Both the position numbers and the translations under genes were made by a program. This document shows positions 1-6,305 of a stretch of DNA of 7,831 bases, piece after piece (within the stretch, counting starts at the first letter, position 1; every line of letters begins with the position of its first letter). Under the pieces are notes generated by a model that saw only the letters and a list, made by a program, of their open reading frames with translations, was not told where the DNA came from and did no database searches. Source of the DNA: Betaproteobacteria bacterium (GTDB lineage Bacteria > Pseudomonadota > Gammaproteobacteria > Burkholderiales > SG8-39); contig JAABQT010000063.1 in assembly GCA_011391295.1 (NCBI GenBank), positions 1 to 7,831 on the forward strand, written 5' to 3'.

Positions 1-233
1 CCGACGCCGCCGCGCGACAGCGCGCCGAACGCCTCCGCCACCTTGCGCGCCAGCGGGTCGCCGTCGCCCGCGTCCAGCTCCTCGTCGCCGATCCAGTATT
101 CGAACAGGTCGCCCAGCACGTAGAGCACGGCGGCGCGCGACGCCTGCTCGCGCAGGAAGGCGAAGAAGCGCCGGTTGATCGCCGGGCGCTCGCCCGAGAG
201 GTGCAGGTCCGAGATGAACAGCGTGGCCGGCAC
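1..233 (-). CDS. lpxH: UDP-2,3-diacylglucosamine diphosphatase LpxH (3' end cut by window)
   Basis: LpxH hydrolyses UDP-2,3-diacylglucosamine to lipid X and UMP, a step of lipid A synthesis at the inner face of the cytoplasmic membrane. The first 77 codons are visible. They read as the start of a calcineurin-like metallophosphoesterase: [17 protein letters not shown] at residues 3-19 carries the metal ligands D9 and H11, and [12 protein letters not shown] (39-50) carries D42. This is the characteristic LpxH N-terminus. I chose the GTG at 231-233 because it places the first strand correctly and has an AGGG Shine-Dalgarno-like element (242-245) eight bases upstream; no in-frame ATG suits. The gap to the cyclophilin stop is 10 bases, so lpxH is the last visible gene of the four-gene operon. 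The catalytic second half (remaining metal ligands, lid) lies outside the window, so completeness cannot be judged. Recognition rests on family motifs; the identification is secure. Confidence 0.93.
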   Translation of the reverse strand, partial: MPATLFISDLHLSGERPAINRRFFAFLREQASRAAVLYVLGDLFEYWIGDEELDAGDGDPLARKVAEAFGALSRGGV

Positions 234-241
234 GCCGCCGG

Positions 242-245
242 CCCT
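242..245 (-). promoter_or_regulatory. Ribosome binding site of lpxH
   Basis: AGGG on the minus strand, overlapping the end of the cyclophilin stop region and eight bases before the GTG at 233. It supports the GTG start of lpxH. It is short and partial, so the call is modest. Confidence 0.45.
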
Positions 246-828
246 ACTTGCCGACGACGCTCGCCGACTCGATGACGATCGGCTGGCGCGGCACGTCCGT
301 CGGGAACGGGCCGCCGGGGCCGGTCGGGGTCCTGGAGATACTCGTCATCACGTCGAGCCCGGACACCACCTTGCCGAACACCGTGTATCCCCAGCCGTCC
401 TGCGCCGATGCGGCGTTCAGGAAATCGTTGTTCTTCACGTTGATGAAGAACTGCGCAGTCGCCGAGTGCGGCGCGTTGGTGCGCGCCATGGCGAGCGTGC
501 CGAGATCGTTGATCAAGCCGTTTTTCGCCTCGTTCTGCACCGGTTCGCGCGTCGGCTTTTGCTGGTAGCCGCGATCGAAGCCGCCGCCCTGGATCATGAA
601 GCCTGGAATCACGCGGTGAAACACGGTGCCGTTGTAGTGACCGTCGCGCACATACTGCAGGAAGTTCTCGACGGTCTTGGGCGCCTTGGCCGGGTAGAGT
701 TCCAGCCGGATGGTGCCGGCGCTGGTTTTCAGGTCCACCTGCGGCTCGGCGGCCAGCTCGCCGGGTGCGGCGGCGGCCGCGGACAGCATTACCAGGGGTT
801 TCCACAAGTCCAGAAAATTAAGCTTCAC
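244..828 (-). CDS. ppiA: Periplasmic cyclophilin-type peptidyl-prolyl cis-trans isomerase
   Basis: Cyclophilins catalyse cis-trans isomerisation of Xaa-Pro bonds; this one should act in the periplasm. The 194-residue product has an N-terminal signal peptide (basic K2, hydrophobic core about 11-21, AAAAAP, possible cleavage between 21 and 27). The cyclophilin domain fills 30-194: [18 protein letters not shown] (65-82) is the family signature with the catalytic-type R72, F77 and Q80, and AQFFINV (125-131) is the second conserved strand. Length fits a single-domain bacterial PpiA. The start is the GTG at 826-828: it overlaps the upstream L,D-transpeptidase stop as GTGA and has GAAGGTGG just before it. 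The frame stays open further upstream to 1194, but that part has no cyclophilin character and lies in the neighbour's coding region. Betaproteobacteria often carry a second, cytosolic ppiB between ppiA and lpxH; here it is absent. The symbol rests on the signal peptide; assignment to the cyclophilin family is certain. Confidence 0.93.
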   Translation of the reverse strand: MKLNFLDLWKPLVMLSAAAAAPGELAAEPQVDLKTSAGTIRLELYPAKAPKTVENFLQYVRDGHYNGTVFHRVIPGFMIQGGGFDRGYQQKPTREPVQNEAKNGLINDLGTLAMARTNAPHSATAQFFINVKNNDFLNAASAQDGWGYTVFGKVVSGLDVMTSISRTPTGPGGPFPTDVPRQPIVIESASVVGK

Positions 829-2009
829 GCGCCACCTTCGTAGAGTATGCGCCAGCGGCCGCTTTCCTTCTGCCAGTACTGCAGCTTGCGCATGGTGTTG
901 GAAAGATTGCTCGAACGGTAGTTCTGCTCGAAGCTGACCACCACGAAATCGACCTGCTTCGGGTAGCGCAGCATCGATACCTGCGCCAGGTTCACGCGGA
1001 TCCAGCTCTTGGCGGCGTTGACGCCGCGCTTGTGCGCCGCCCAGGCAGCCAGGTCCTGGCTGCCGGCGCGAAAGCCCGCAGAGTAATGCGCGAGGTAGCG
1101 ATCGGCGTTGCGGCTTTCCCAATCCTGGCGCCAGGCCTCGACCGCCGCCGACAGCGAGCCGCGCTCGGCATCGAGTGTCGCCGCGTCCGCCCATTGCACT
1201 TCGTCGGCGATGATCACCGGCGTCGTGCCGACCTGCATCAAGCGCCCCACCGAGAGCAGGTCGGGATTGGCGAGCACGATGCAGCCGTCGCTGGCGCGCG
1301 GCGGGCGGCTATAGGTGTCCGGCGGCGTGCCGTGCACCCAGATGCCGAATCCGTTGCGTCCCAGCCGCTTGTCCCACTGGTTGGGATAGTTGATCGGATA
1401 GGCGCCGGCGCCGTAGAAATCCGAGAGCTTCTGACGCGGCAGATTGGCGGTGACGTGGTACACGCCGATCGGGGTCTTCTGGTCGCCCTCGTGCGCCTTC
1501 TCGACGCCACGCTTGCCGAGTGATACATAGTAGTCCGCGACATGCTGCGGCCGGCCATTCGCATTCTCGAACACGTACAGCCGCGAGTGGCGCGAATCGA
1601 CCAGCAGCGCGTAGCGTTGGCCCGGGTGCAGCTGCAATATGCTGCTGGGCACGCGCCCGGAGCCGGGGCGCTCGCCCACCCTCAGGGCGCGCAGGCGCAC
1701 CAGGGCCTCGGCGCGCAGGTCCTCCACTTTCTCCGGAGGCACGGTTTTCACCACGTTGCCGAAGGTCTGCAGCGGCCGCGTGCGCGCCAGCAGCAGATCG
1801 CCGCGGATCAGGTGGGCGAGGCGGAAATTGGGATGCGCCGCGATCAGTTTCTCGACCCGCTGCAATGCCAGGTCGTGCCGGTTGGCTTGCATGGCCTCGA
1901 TCACACCGGACAGGGCAGGCTCGAGCGCCGAGGCCAGCGCGAACAGCGGGAACAGCAGGCACAGCAGTGCGGCTGCCGCGACGCGCAGGATTGCCGCGCC
2001 GCGCTTCAA
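825..2009 (-). CDS. Secreted L,D-transpeptidase (YkuD) with C-terminal NTF2-like domain
   Basis: YkuD enzymes use an active-site cysteine to form or exchange L,D bonds on peptidoglycan stem peptides (3-3 cross-links, or attachment of other molecules). This protein of 394 residues has a signal peptide (K2 R3, hydrophobic 5-26, possible cleavage near ALASA). Residues 33-75 form a TPR-like helical pair. The YkuD domain spans about 131-268, with ALLVDSRHSRLYVFE (134-148) and the catalytic block from H226-G227 to S240-D-G-C243; the conserved His and Cys are present, with SDGC in place of the common SHGC. Residues about 286-394 resemble an NTF2/SnoaL-type fold (domains of the kind named Cds6 C-terminal, from memory) ending GRWRILYEGG. 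The start is TTG at 2007-2009, overlapping the upstream stop as TTGA behind GGAGAAGG; later in-frame starts would lose the signal peptide. The enzyme family is sure; whether it cross-links, anchors proteins or trims is not readable. Confidence 0.92.
   Translation of the reverse strand: MKRGAAILRVAAAALLCLLFPLFALASALEPALSGVIEAMQANRHDLALQRVEKLIAAHPNFRLAHLIRGDLLLARTRPLQTFGNVVKTVPPEKVEDLRAEALVRLRALRVGERPGSGRVPSSILQLHPGQRYALLVDSRHSRLYVFENANGRPQHVADYYVSLGKRGVEKAHEGDQKTPIGVYHVTANLPRQKLSDFYGAGAYPINYPNQWDKRLGRNGFGIWVHGTPPDTYSRPPRASDGCIVLANPDLLSVGRLMQVGTTPVIIADEVQWADAATLDAERGSLSAAVEAWRQDWESRNADRYLAHYSAGFRAGSQDLAAWAAHKRGVNAAKSWIRVNLAQVSMLRYPKQVDFVVVSFEQNYRSSNLSNTMRKLQYWQKESGRWRILYEGGA
832..839 (-). promoter_or_regulatory. 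Ribosome binding site of the cyclophilin gene
   Basis: GAAGGTGG on the minus strand, inside the last codons of the L,D-transpeptidase gene; its AAGG core ends six bases before the GTG at 828. It decides in favour of the GTG start and of the GTGA overlap, an arrangement that usually goes with translational coupling. Confidence 0.7.
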
Positions 2010-2971
2010 TTCGACACCTTCTCCTGCAGGATGCGCCAGCGCCCGTCTTCCGATTTGCCGAGCAGCAGGGTCTTGGTACTGCGGGAATTGTGCCGGTCCG
2101 ATCGGTAATCCTGGTGGAATGTGACGCTCGCCCGCGCCTCACCGTCGCGGCTGACGCGCGGCGCGTCGATGCCGACGGAAATGGTCTTGGGCCCCTGCAC
2201 GCGCTGGCGGCGCAGTTTCTCCCAATCGTTTCTCGACTCGCCCCCCGGCGTCTGAAACGCCTTGTCGTAGAACCCCAGATAGGCTTCCGCGTCCTTGCGC
2301 GACCACGCCTGCGCCCAGCCCCGCACCGCCTCCAGGGGATCGCCGGCGGTGGCCGGCGCCTTGGGCGCCGGCTTGCTTGCAGCGGGCTTCGCGGGCGGCT
2401 TTGGCGTTGGTTCCGCCGCCGCAATTGCCGTGGCGGGCACGGCCGCTTGCGAGGTCCCGCCCACCAGGTTGCGCACCAGTGCCAGCTTGTTCTGCGCACC
2501 GGCATTGGAGGCATCGAGTTTCAGCGCCTTGCCGTAAGCCTGGCTGGCGAGCTTGGCATAAACGTCGCCCAGGTTCTCGTACGCCGTGGCATAGCTTGGA
2601 TGCGTGCGGATCGACTGCTCAAGAGCCGTGCGTGCCTGGTCATAGTGTCCCTGGGAGGCGTAGATGACCGCCAGATTGTTATACGGCTCGGGCAGCTCGG
2701 GGTAGTCTTCGGTCAGTTTGCGAAACACTGCGATCGCTTCCCGGGTATTGCCCTGCTCGGCGTAAATCAGTCCCTTGAGGAAGCGCGCCTGCGGATCCTT
2801 GGGCTTGCCGGCGAGGAGTTTGTTGACGAGCTCCATGGCTTGCTGGTGTTGGCCCGATTTCAGGAGCTTGCCGGCTTCCGCGAGGTCATCTGCGCGGCCC
2901 ACGGCCGGCGCTACCGTGATTGCGAACGCAAGCGCGACCAAGGTTAGAGCGCGAAAGGCGGGAACACGCAT
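2006..2971 (-). CDS. Secreted TPR protein with Pro/Ala linker and C-terminal NTF2-like domain
   Basis: This is probably a periplasmic scaffold protein; no enzymatic motif is visible. It is 321 residues long. A clear signal peptide (MRVPAFRALT, hydrophobic core to about 24, VGRA before D28) is followed by tetratricopeptide repeats over about 29-165: AEAGKLLKSGQHQQAMELVNK, then FLKGLIYAEQGNTREAIAVF, then YNNLAVIYASQGHYDQARTA, and a shortened last unit LGDVYAKLASQAYGKALKLD. Residues 175-210 are a low-complexity Ala/Pro/Lys linker (KPPAKPAASKPAPKAPATAG). The C-terminal region 211-321 matches the NTF2-like end of the next gene's product: shared features are a VxxWxxxW start, a DYRS/NYRS strand and GRWRIL near the terminus. 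It heads the operon TPR, L,D-transpeptidase, cyclophilin, lpxH, so a role in envelope assembly is inferred. The ATG at 2971 is the natural start. It has no good Shine-Dalgarno element; the nearest AGGG is about 20 bases away. The domain calls are firm, the function is not. Confidence 0.88.
   Translation of the reverse strand: MRVPAFRALTLVALAFAITVAPAVGRADDLAEAGKLLKSGQHQQAMELVNKLLAGKPKDPQARFLKGLIYAEQGNTREAIAVFRKLTEDYPELPEPYNNLAVIYASQGHYDQARTALEQSIRTHPSYATAYENLGDVYAKLASQAYGKALKLDASNAGAQNKLALVRNLVGGTSQAAVPATAIAAAEPTPKPPAKPAASKPAPKAPATAGDPLEAVRGWAQAWSRKDAEAYLGFYDKAFQTPGGESRNDWEKLRRQRVQGPKTISVGIDAPRVSRDGEARASVTFHQDYRSDRHNSRSTKTLLLGKSEDGRWRILQEKVSN
2017..2024 (-). promoter_or_regulatory. Ribosome binding site supporting the TTG start of the L,D-transpeptidase
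   Basis: GGAGAAGG on the minus strand, within the 3' end of the TPR gene, ending seven bases before the TTG at 2009. A good Shine-Dalgarno match at correct spacing, together with the TTGA overlap and the signal peptide that follows, makes the rare TTG start credible. Confidence 0.65.
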
Positions 2972-2973
2972 TG

Positions 2974-2982
2974 TGTTATAGT
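2974..2982 (+). promoter_or_regulatory. Candidate extended -10 element for cysS
   Basis: TGTTATAGT has the TGn extension and a -10 hexamer (TATAGT) matching TATAAT at 5 of 6 positions. No acceptable -35 lies 16-18 bases upstream, which extended -10 promoters can tolerate. It would give a leader of roughly 84 bases before cysS. This is a weak call, because a 9-base match arises easily by chance in AT-rich DNA. Confidence 0.25.
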
Positions 2983-3008
2983 TTTCAAGGCCCTACGGAA
3001 TCTTGCTA

Positions 3009-3037
3009 ATTCTAGACTAAGCCCCGCGCCTTCACAA
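3009..3037 (-). promoter_or_regulatory. Candidate sigma-70 promoter for the envelope operon
   Basis: On the minus strand TTGTGA (3037-3032) and TAGAAT (3014-3009) are separated by exactly 17 bases, matching the -35 and -10 consensus at 4 and 5 of 6 positions. Transcription would start near 3002, giving a leader of about 30 bases before the TPR gene. It lies in the only long non-coding gap left of cysS. Read by eye; no transcript data. Confidence 0.45.
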
Positions 3038-3072
3038 CCGAGCCGGCGGCTGGTCCAGTTTCAACCCACCTG

Positions 3073-4434
3073 ATGCTGCGGATCCACAACACGCTCACGC
3101 GCGACAAGCAGGGTTTCCTGCCGATTCGCCCCGGCGAAGTGCGCATGTACGTCTGCGGCATGACCGTGTACGACTACTGTCATCTCGGGCACGCCCGCGT
3201 CCTGGTGGTGTTCGACATGGTGCAGCGCTGGCTGCGCGCGAGCGGCTACCGCGTCACCTACGTGCGCAACATCACCGACATCGACGACAAGATCATCAAA
3301 CGCGCCGCGCAGAACGGCGAAACGCCTCGGTCCCTCAGCGAGCGCTTCATCCGTGCGATGAACGAGGATGCCCTGGCGCTCGGCGTGGAGCAGCCGGACC
3401 ACGAGCCGCGCGCCACGCGCTATGTGCCGCAGATGGTCGAATTGATCGAGCGCCTGGCGGCCAGGCGCCTCGCCTACCAGGCAGCTTCGGGAGATGTGAA
3501 TTTCGCGGTGCGCCGCTTTCCCGGGTACGGCAAGCTGTCGGGAAAATCGCTCGACGACCTGCGTGCCGGGGAGCGCGTCGAGGTCGACCGTTCCAAGGAG
3601 GATCCGCTGGATTTCGTGTTGTGGAAGCGCTCAAAGCCCGACGAGCCCAAATGGGCCTCGCCGTGGGGCGAGGGCCGGCCGGGCTGGCACATCGAGTGCT
3701 CCGCGATGAGTTGCGCGCTGCTCGGCGAACATTTCGACATCCACGGCGGCGGCCAGGACCTGCAGTTCCCGCACCACGAGAACGAGATCGCCCAGTCCGA
3801 GGGCGCCAGCGGCCGCCCGTTCGTCAACTACTGGATGCACAACGGCTTCGTGCGCGTGGACGAGGAGAAGATGTCCAAGTCGCTGGGAAACTTCTTTCTC
3901 ATCCGCGACATCCTGCGCCACTATGATGCAGAGGTGGTGCGCCTGTTCATCCTGCGCGCGCACTATCGCAGTCCCTTGAACTACTCGGATGCGCATCTCG
4001 AGGACGCGAAGCAGGCGCTGTCGCGCCTGTACACGGCGCTCAAGGGCGCGCCAGCCGCGGCCGCGGTCATCGATTGGGGCGGGGCGCATGCGCAGCGCTT
4101 TCGCGACGCGATGAACGACGATTTCGGCACGCCGGAGGCGATCGCCGTGCTGTTCGATCTCGCCAACGAAGTCAACCGCGGCCGCAGCGACCTTGCGCCG
4201 CAGCTTCGCGCGCTGGGTGGCTTGCTCGGGCTGCTGCAGCGCGATGCGCAAGCGTTTCTGCAAGCCGGGCCCGCCAGCCTTGTCGACAGCGACATCGATG
4301 CGCGCATCGCGGCGCGGCTTGCGGCGCGCAAGGCGAGAAATTACGCGGAAGCGGATCGCATTCGCAATGCCTTGGAGGCTGACGGCGTGGTTCTCGAGGA
4401 CGGTCCCGCGGGTACCACCTGGCGCCGCGCCTAG
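3073..4434 (+). CDS. cysS: Cysteinyl-tRNA synthetase
   Basis: CysRS charges tRNA-Cys with cysteine using ATP in the cytoplasm; it is a class I aminoacyl-tRNA synthetase. The 453-residue product is close to the E. coli length (461). The Rossmann catalytic domain begins at once: [18 protein letters not shown] (25-42) contains zinc ligand C28 and the HIGH-type motif HLGH (37-40). The other zinc ligands fall where the family has them: C209 in [10 protein letters not shown], and H234 and E238 in FPHHENE. The ATP-binding loop is KMSKS at 266-270. The C-terminal helical part ends with [30 protein letters not shown], the usual tail. All catalytic and metal residues are intact, so the gene should be functional. 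The ATG at 3073 gives the standard MLRIHNTLT start, although no clear Shine-Dalgarno sequence precedes it. The stop overlaps that of the convergent binding-protein gene. Confidence 0.98.
   Translation: MLRIHNTLTRDKQGFLPIRPGEVRMYVCGMTVYDYCHLGHARVLVVFDMVQRWLRASGYRVTYVRNITDIDDKIIKRAAQNGETPRSLSERFIRAMNEDALALGVEQPDHEPRATRYVPQMVELIERLAARRLAYQAASGDVNFAVRRFPGYGKLSGKSLDDLRAGERVEVDRSKEDPLDFVLWKRSKPDEPKWASPWGEGRPGWHIECSAMSCALLGEHFDIHGGGQDLQFPHHENEIAQSEGASGRPFVNYWMHNGFVRVDEEKMSKSLGNFFLIRDILRHYDAEVVRLFILRAHYRSPLNYSDAHLEDAKQALSRLYTALKGAPAAAAVIDWGGAHAQRFRDAMNDDFGTPEAIAVLFDLANEVNRGRSDLAPQLRALGGLLGLLQRDAQAFLQAGPASLVDSDIDARIAARLAARKARNYAEADRIRNALEADGVVLEDGPAGTTWRRA
4431..4434. other. Shared CTAG carrying both stop codons of two convergent genes
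   Basis: CTAG is its own reverse complement. The plus-strand TAG of cysS occupies 4432-4434 and the minus-strand TAG of the binding-protein gene occupies 4433-4431. The genes therefore overlap by three bases with no room for a terminator, and each transcript must run into the other's coding region. Confidence 0.95.
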
Positions 4435-5561
4435 TGCAGCAGCTTGCCGTCGCGACCGATCGCCAGCAACTCGATGCGCGAGCTGCCCTGGCGGTTGGTG
4501 CGCGAGAACCCCACGGTGTAACCGCCCGTGTCGTAGACCGACATGGCTTCCAGCGCCAGCAGGAGTGCGTCGCGCGTGAGCGCCGGGCCGGCGCGGCGCA
4601 CTGCTTCGGCGAACACCTTGGCCGCGATATAGGCTTCGAAGGATGCAGGGGAGAAATCCTCGCGCCCGGTTTCAGCCTGCATCGCGGTGCGGTACTCCGC
4701 CACGATCGGGAGCGATGTGCGCTCGATGGGCGGCACGACCTGGGAGAGCACGATCCCGGCTCCGGCCGGACCCAAATCCCTGGCCAGCTGCGCGGGTTCT
4801 GCCAGCGACAGGACCACCAATTGGGCGGCGCGCGTTGCGCGCCTGAGTTCGCGCAGCAGGCCGGCCGCAGGCTCCGCCGGCAAGGCGACGACGACCGCGT
4901 CGGACTCCGCCACCAGCACCTCGTGAACCGCCTCGGGGACTTGGCCGCGCCGCAACACCGCGACTGATGGCGCGGGAAGGTCATGGCGGCGCAGCGCCGC
5001 CCGCATCGCCTCGAGGAATTCCGCGCCCTCGGGGTCGTCGCGCCGGACCAGCGCGAAGCGCTTGAGCCCGAGCTGCGCATAGTGCTCGACCACGCGCTCG
5101 ACTTCGTCGGCATGGCCGGCACGCACCGTGAACACGTAGCGACCTGGCTGGCGCGCGATGCGCGCGCCGGTTATCGGGCCGAACAGCGGCGCGCGGCTGT
5201 GCTGCACCAGCGCAAGCAATTCGCGCGACAGGCTGGCGGCCGGATAGCCGAACAACGCGAACACGCGCAACTCCTCCAGCAGCCGGCGGGTGTTGGCCAA
5301 GGCGCGCTCGGGGTCGCCTGCGTCGTCCAGCGTCGCGAGCTCGATGCGGCGGCCATGGATGCCGCCGGCATCGTTCAACCTGCGCAGGTAGGCGAGCGCG
5401 CCGTTGCGGATCTGCGCACCGTGCGCGCGCGCGGGGCCGGACAGCGGGGCCGACTGGCCGAGCGCGACAGTGCGCGCAGTGACGCCCTGGCCCCAGGCCG
5501 GCGCGCTGGCGGCGAGGACGAGAGTGGCGAGGGCAAAAAACCTGCGGGGCGGTGCTATCAT
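4431..5561 (-). CDS. ABC transporter periplasmic substrate-binding protein, LivK-like (Peripla_BP_6 type)
   Basis: This protein belongs to the branched-chain-amino-acid type of periplasmic binding proteins (type 1 fold), which capture a ligand for an ABC importer. From the ATG at 5561 it has 376 residues. The signal peptide is [24 protein letters not shown], with cleavage probably just after. Residues 31-55 read [24 protein letters not shown], the typical first strand and helix of LivK-like proteins, followed by [25 protein letters not shown] (the second hallmark). ALFGYPAAS and [10 protein letters not shown] follow the usual ligand-cleft order, and the tail [15 protein letters not shown] is complete. 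An in-frame TTG at 5570 would add three residues; the ATG is preferred, with GGGGA 12 bases upstream, a long spacing. No permease or ATPase gene lies nearby, so it is an orphan here. Ligand specificity (amino acid, amide, aromatic acid or other) cannot be told from the sequence. The family is sure. Confidence 0.87.
   Translation of the reverse strand: MIAPPRRFFALATLVLAASAPAWGQGVTARTVALGQSAPLSGPARAHGAQIRNGALAYLRRLNDAGGIHGRRIELATLDDAGDPERALANTRRLLEELRVFALFGYPAASLSRELLALVQHSRAPLFGPITGARIARQPGRYVFTVRAGHADEVERVVEHYAQLGLKRFALVRRDDPEGAEFLEAMRAALRRHDLPAPSVAVLRRGQVPEAVHEVLVAESDAVVVALPAEPAAGLLRELRRATRAAQLVVLSLAEPAQLARDLGPAGAGIVLSQVVPPIERTSLPIVAEYRTAMQAETGREDFSPASFEAYIAAKVFAEAVRRAGPALTRDALLLALEAMSVYDTGGYTVGFSRTNRQGSSRIELLAIGRDGKLLH
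5553..5561 (+). promoter_or_regulatory. Candidate extended -10 promoter for the oxygenase gene
   Basis: TGCTATCAT fits the extended -10 pattern (TGn then TATCAT, 5 of 6 to TATAAT) and sits 39 bases before the plus-strand ATG at 5601, within the first codons of the divergent binding-protein gene. The -35 position shows nothing recognisable. I do not see a Fur box, which one might expect for a PiuC-type gene. A tentative call. Confidence 0.3.
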
Positions 5562-5600
5562 CGGCCGCAATTTTCCCCGATTCCTGAGATCGACGCGCGC

Positions 5601-6296
5601 ATGCTGTTACAGATTCCCGCAGTGCTCAAGAAGGAAGAAATTGAAACGGTGCTGCACGAGCTGAGCCAGGGCGCGTACGAGGACGGTCGCGTCAGCGCGG
5701 GGCTGCTCGCGCGCGATATCAAGAACAACCTGCAGATCAAGCGCGACGCCGCGGCCGCGCAGAAATGCGCGCCACTGCTGCTGGAGGCGTTGCGGCGCAA
5801 CGGCACGTTCTACTCGGTCGCCCTGCCGCATCGGGTGCGTGGGCCGATCTTCAATCGCTACGACGTCGGCATGACCTACGGCTTGCATGTCGACAACGCC
5901 ATCATGGGCGAGGGTACCGCCAATGCCGTCCTGGGGGTGGGGAATTCAGTGCGCACCGACGTCTCGGCGACGCTGTTCCTCAGCGCGCCCGACCAGTACG
6001 ACGGGGGCGAGCTGGTCCTGCAGGAAAACCACGGCGACAAGCGCATCAAGCTGCCCGCCGGCAGCATGGTGGTGTACTCGTCGACGAGCGCTCACCGGGT
6101 AGAGCCGGTCACGCGGGGCAGCCGCCTGGCGGCGATCTTCTGGATCCAGAGCATGGTGCGCGACGAGCCCAAGCGGGAGATCCTGTTCGACCTCAGCCAG
6201 ATCCTTGATTCGGTGCGCAGCAAGCTCGACTCCAACGAGCAGATGGCGCTGACGTCGGTCTATCACAACCTGTTGCGGGTGTGGGCGGAGACCTGA
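5601..6296 (+). CDS. Fe(II)/2-oxoglutarate-dependent oxygenase, PiuC/YbiX family (PKHD-type hydroxylase)
   Basis: Members use Fe(II), O2 and 2-oxoglutarate to hydroxylate an unknown substrate in the cytoplasm and are often linked to iron or siderophore uptake genes. The product has 231 residues, against about 225 for E. coli YbiX. The double-stranded beta-helix core carries the iron triad H96-x-D98 (GLHVDNA) and H165 (STSAHRVEPV), and R175 in TRGSRLAAIFW is the expected 2-oxoglutarate carboxylate ligand. RTDVSATLFLS and DQYDGGELVL (131-140) are hallmark family strands, and IFWIQSMVRDEPKREILFDL the usual C-terminal stretch. The Gly/Ala-rich loop at 101-117, between the HxD and RTD, looks a little long. 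The ATG at 5601 gives the normal MLLQIPAVL start; the frame is open upstream to 4983, but only as the shadow of the binding-protein gene. No TonB receptor or bacterioferritin-type gene, the common neighbours, is visible. Family firm, substrate unknown. Confidence 0.93.
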   Translation: MLLQIPAVLKKEEIETVLHELSQGAYEDGRVSAGLLARDIKNNLQIKRDAAAAQKCAPLLLEALRRNGTFYSVALPHRVRGPIFNRYDVGMTYGLHVDNAIMGEGTANAVLGVGNSVRTDVSATLFLSAPDQYDGGELVLQENHGDKRIKLPAGSMVVYSSTSAHRVEPVTRGSRLAAIFWIQSMVRDEPKREILFDLSQILDSVRSKLDSNEQMALTSVYHNLLRVWAET

Positions 6297-6305
6297 GCGG
6301 CTCAG
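6293..6305. other. Small palindrome spanning the stops of two convergent genes
   Basis: CTGAGC-G-GCTCAG is a perfect 6+1+6 inverted repeat containing the plus-strand TGA of the oxygenase gene (6294-6296) and the minus-strand TGA of the glycosyltransferase gene (6304-6302). As RNA it would make at best a four-base stem with a five-base loop and has no U-run, so I do not call it a terminator. Part of its symmetry follows from two TGA stops facing each other. Confidence 0.5.

Larger units (their letters stand above)
2972..3072. other. Divergent intergenic region between the TPR gene and cysS
   Basis: These 101 bases separate two divergent start codons and must hold the promoters for both sides. 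The part nearest the TPR gene (about 2971-3020) is clearly more AT-rich than the coding DNA around it, as expected of a promoter region. A minus-strand sigma-70-like promoter and a plus-strand extended -10 are the best candidates. I saw no strong inverted repeat that would suggest a specific operator, and no stable RNA structure. Confidence 0.6.

Noticed and set aside
829..1194. Upstream extension of the cyclophilin frame to 316 residues
   Set aside because: The extension overlaps the transpeptidase coding region, has Arg-rich low-information sequence, and would bury the signal peptide; the GTG at 828 has a good ribosome binding site.
1520..2947. A 475-codon open frame on the plus strand, and several other long frames antisense to the TPR and transpeptidase genes
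   Set aside because: They are Arg/Ala/Pro/Gly-rich translations lying opposite genes with clear domains. High GC makes stop codons rare, so such long empty frames are expected.
2975..2980. TATAAC on the minus strand as -10 for the TPR gene
   Set aside because: It ends three bases before the ATG, so transcription would begin inside the coding sequence. The TTGTGA-17-TAGAAT pair further upstream fits better.
2985..3072. Regulatory leader (T-box or riboswitch) before cysS
   Set aside because: T-boxes are essentially a Gram-positive feature; the leader is short and shows no conserved box or terminator-antiterminator pair.
4983..5600. In-frame upstream extension of the oxygenase to 437 residues
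   Set aside because: The added part is antisense to the binding-protein gene, has no recognisable domain, and the family starts at the ATG at 5601.
6293..6305. Palindrome as an intrinsic terminator
   Set aside because: The stem is at most four to six bases, the loop is tiny and no U-tract follows on either strand.
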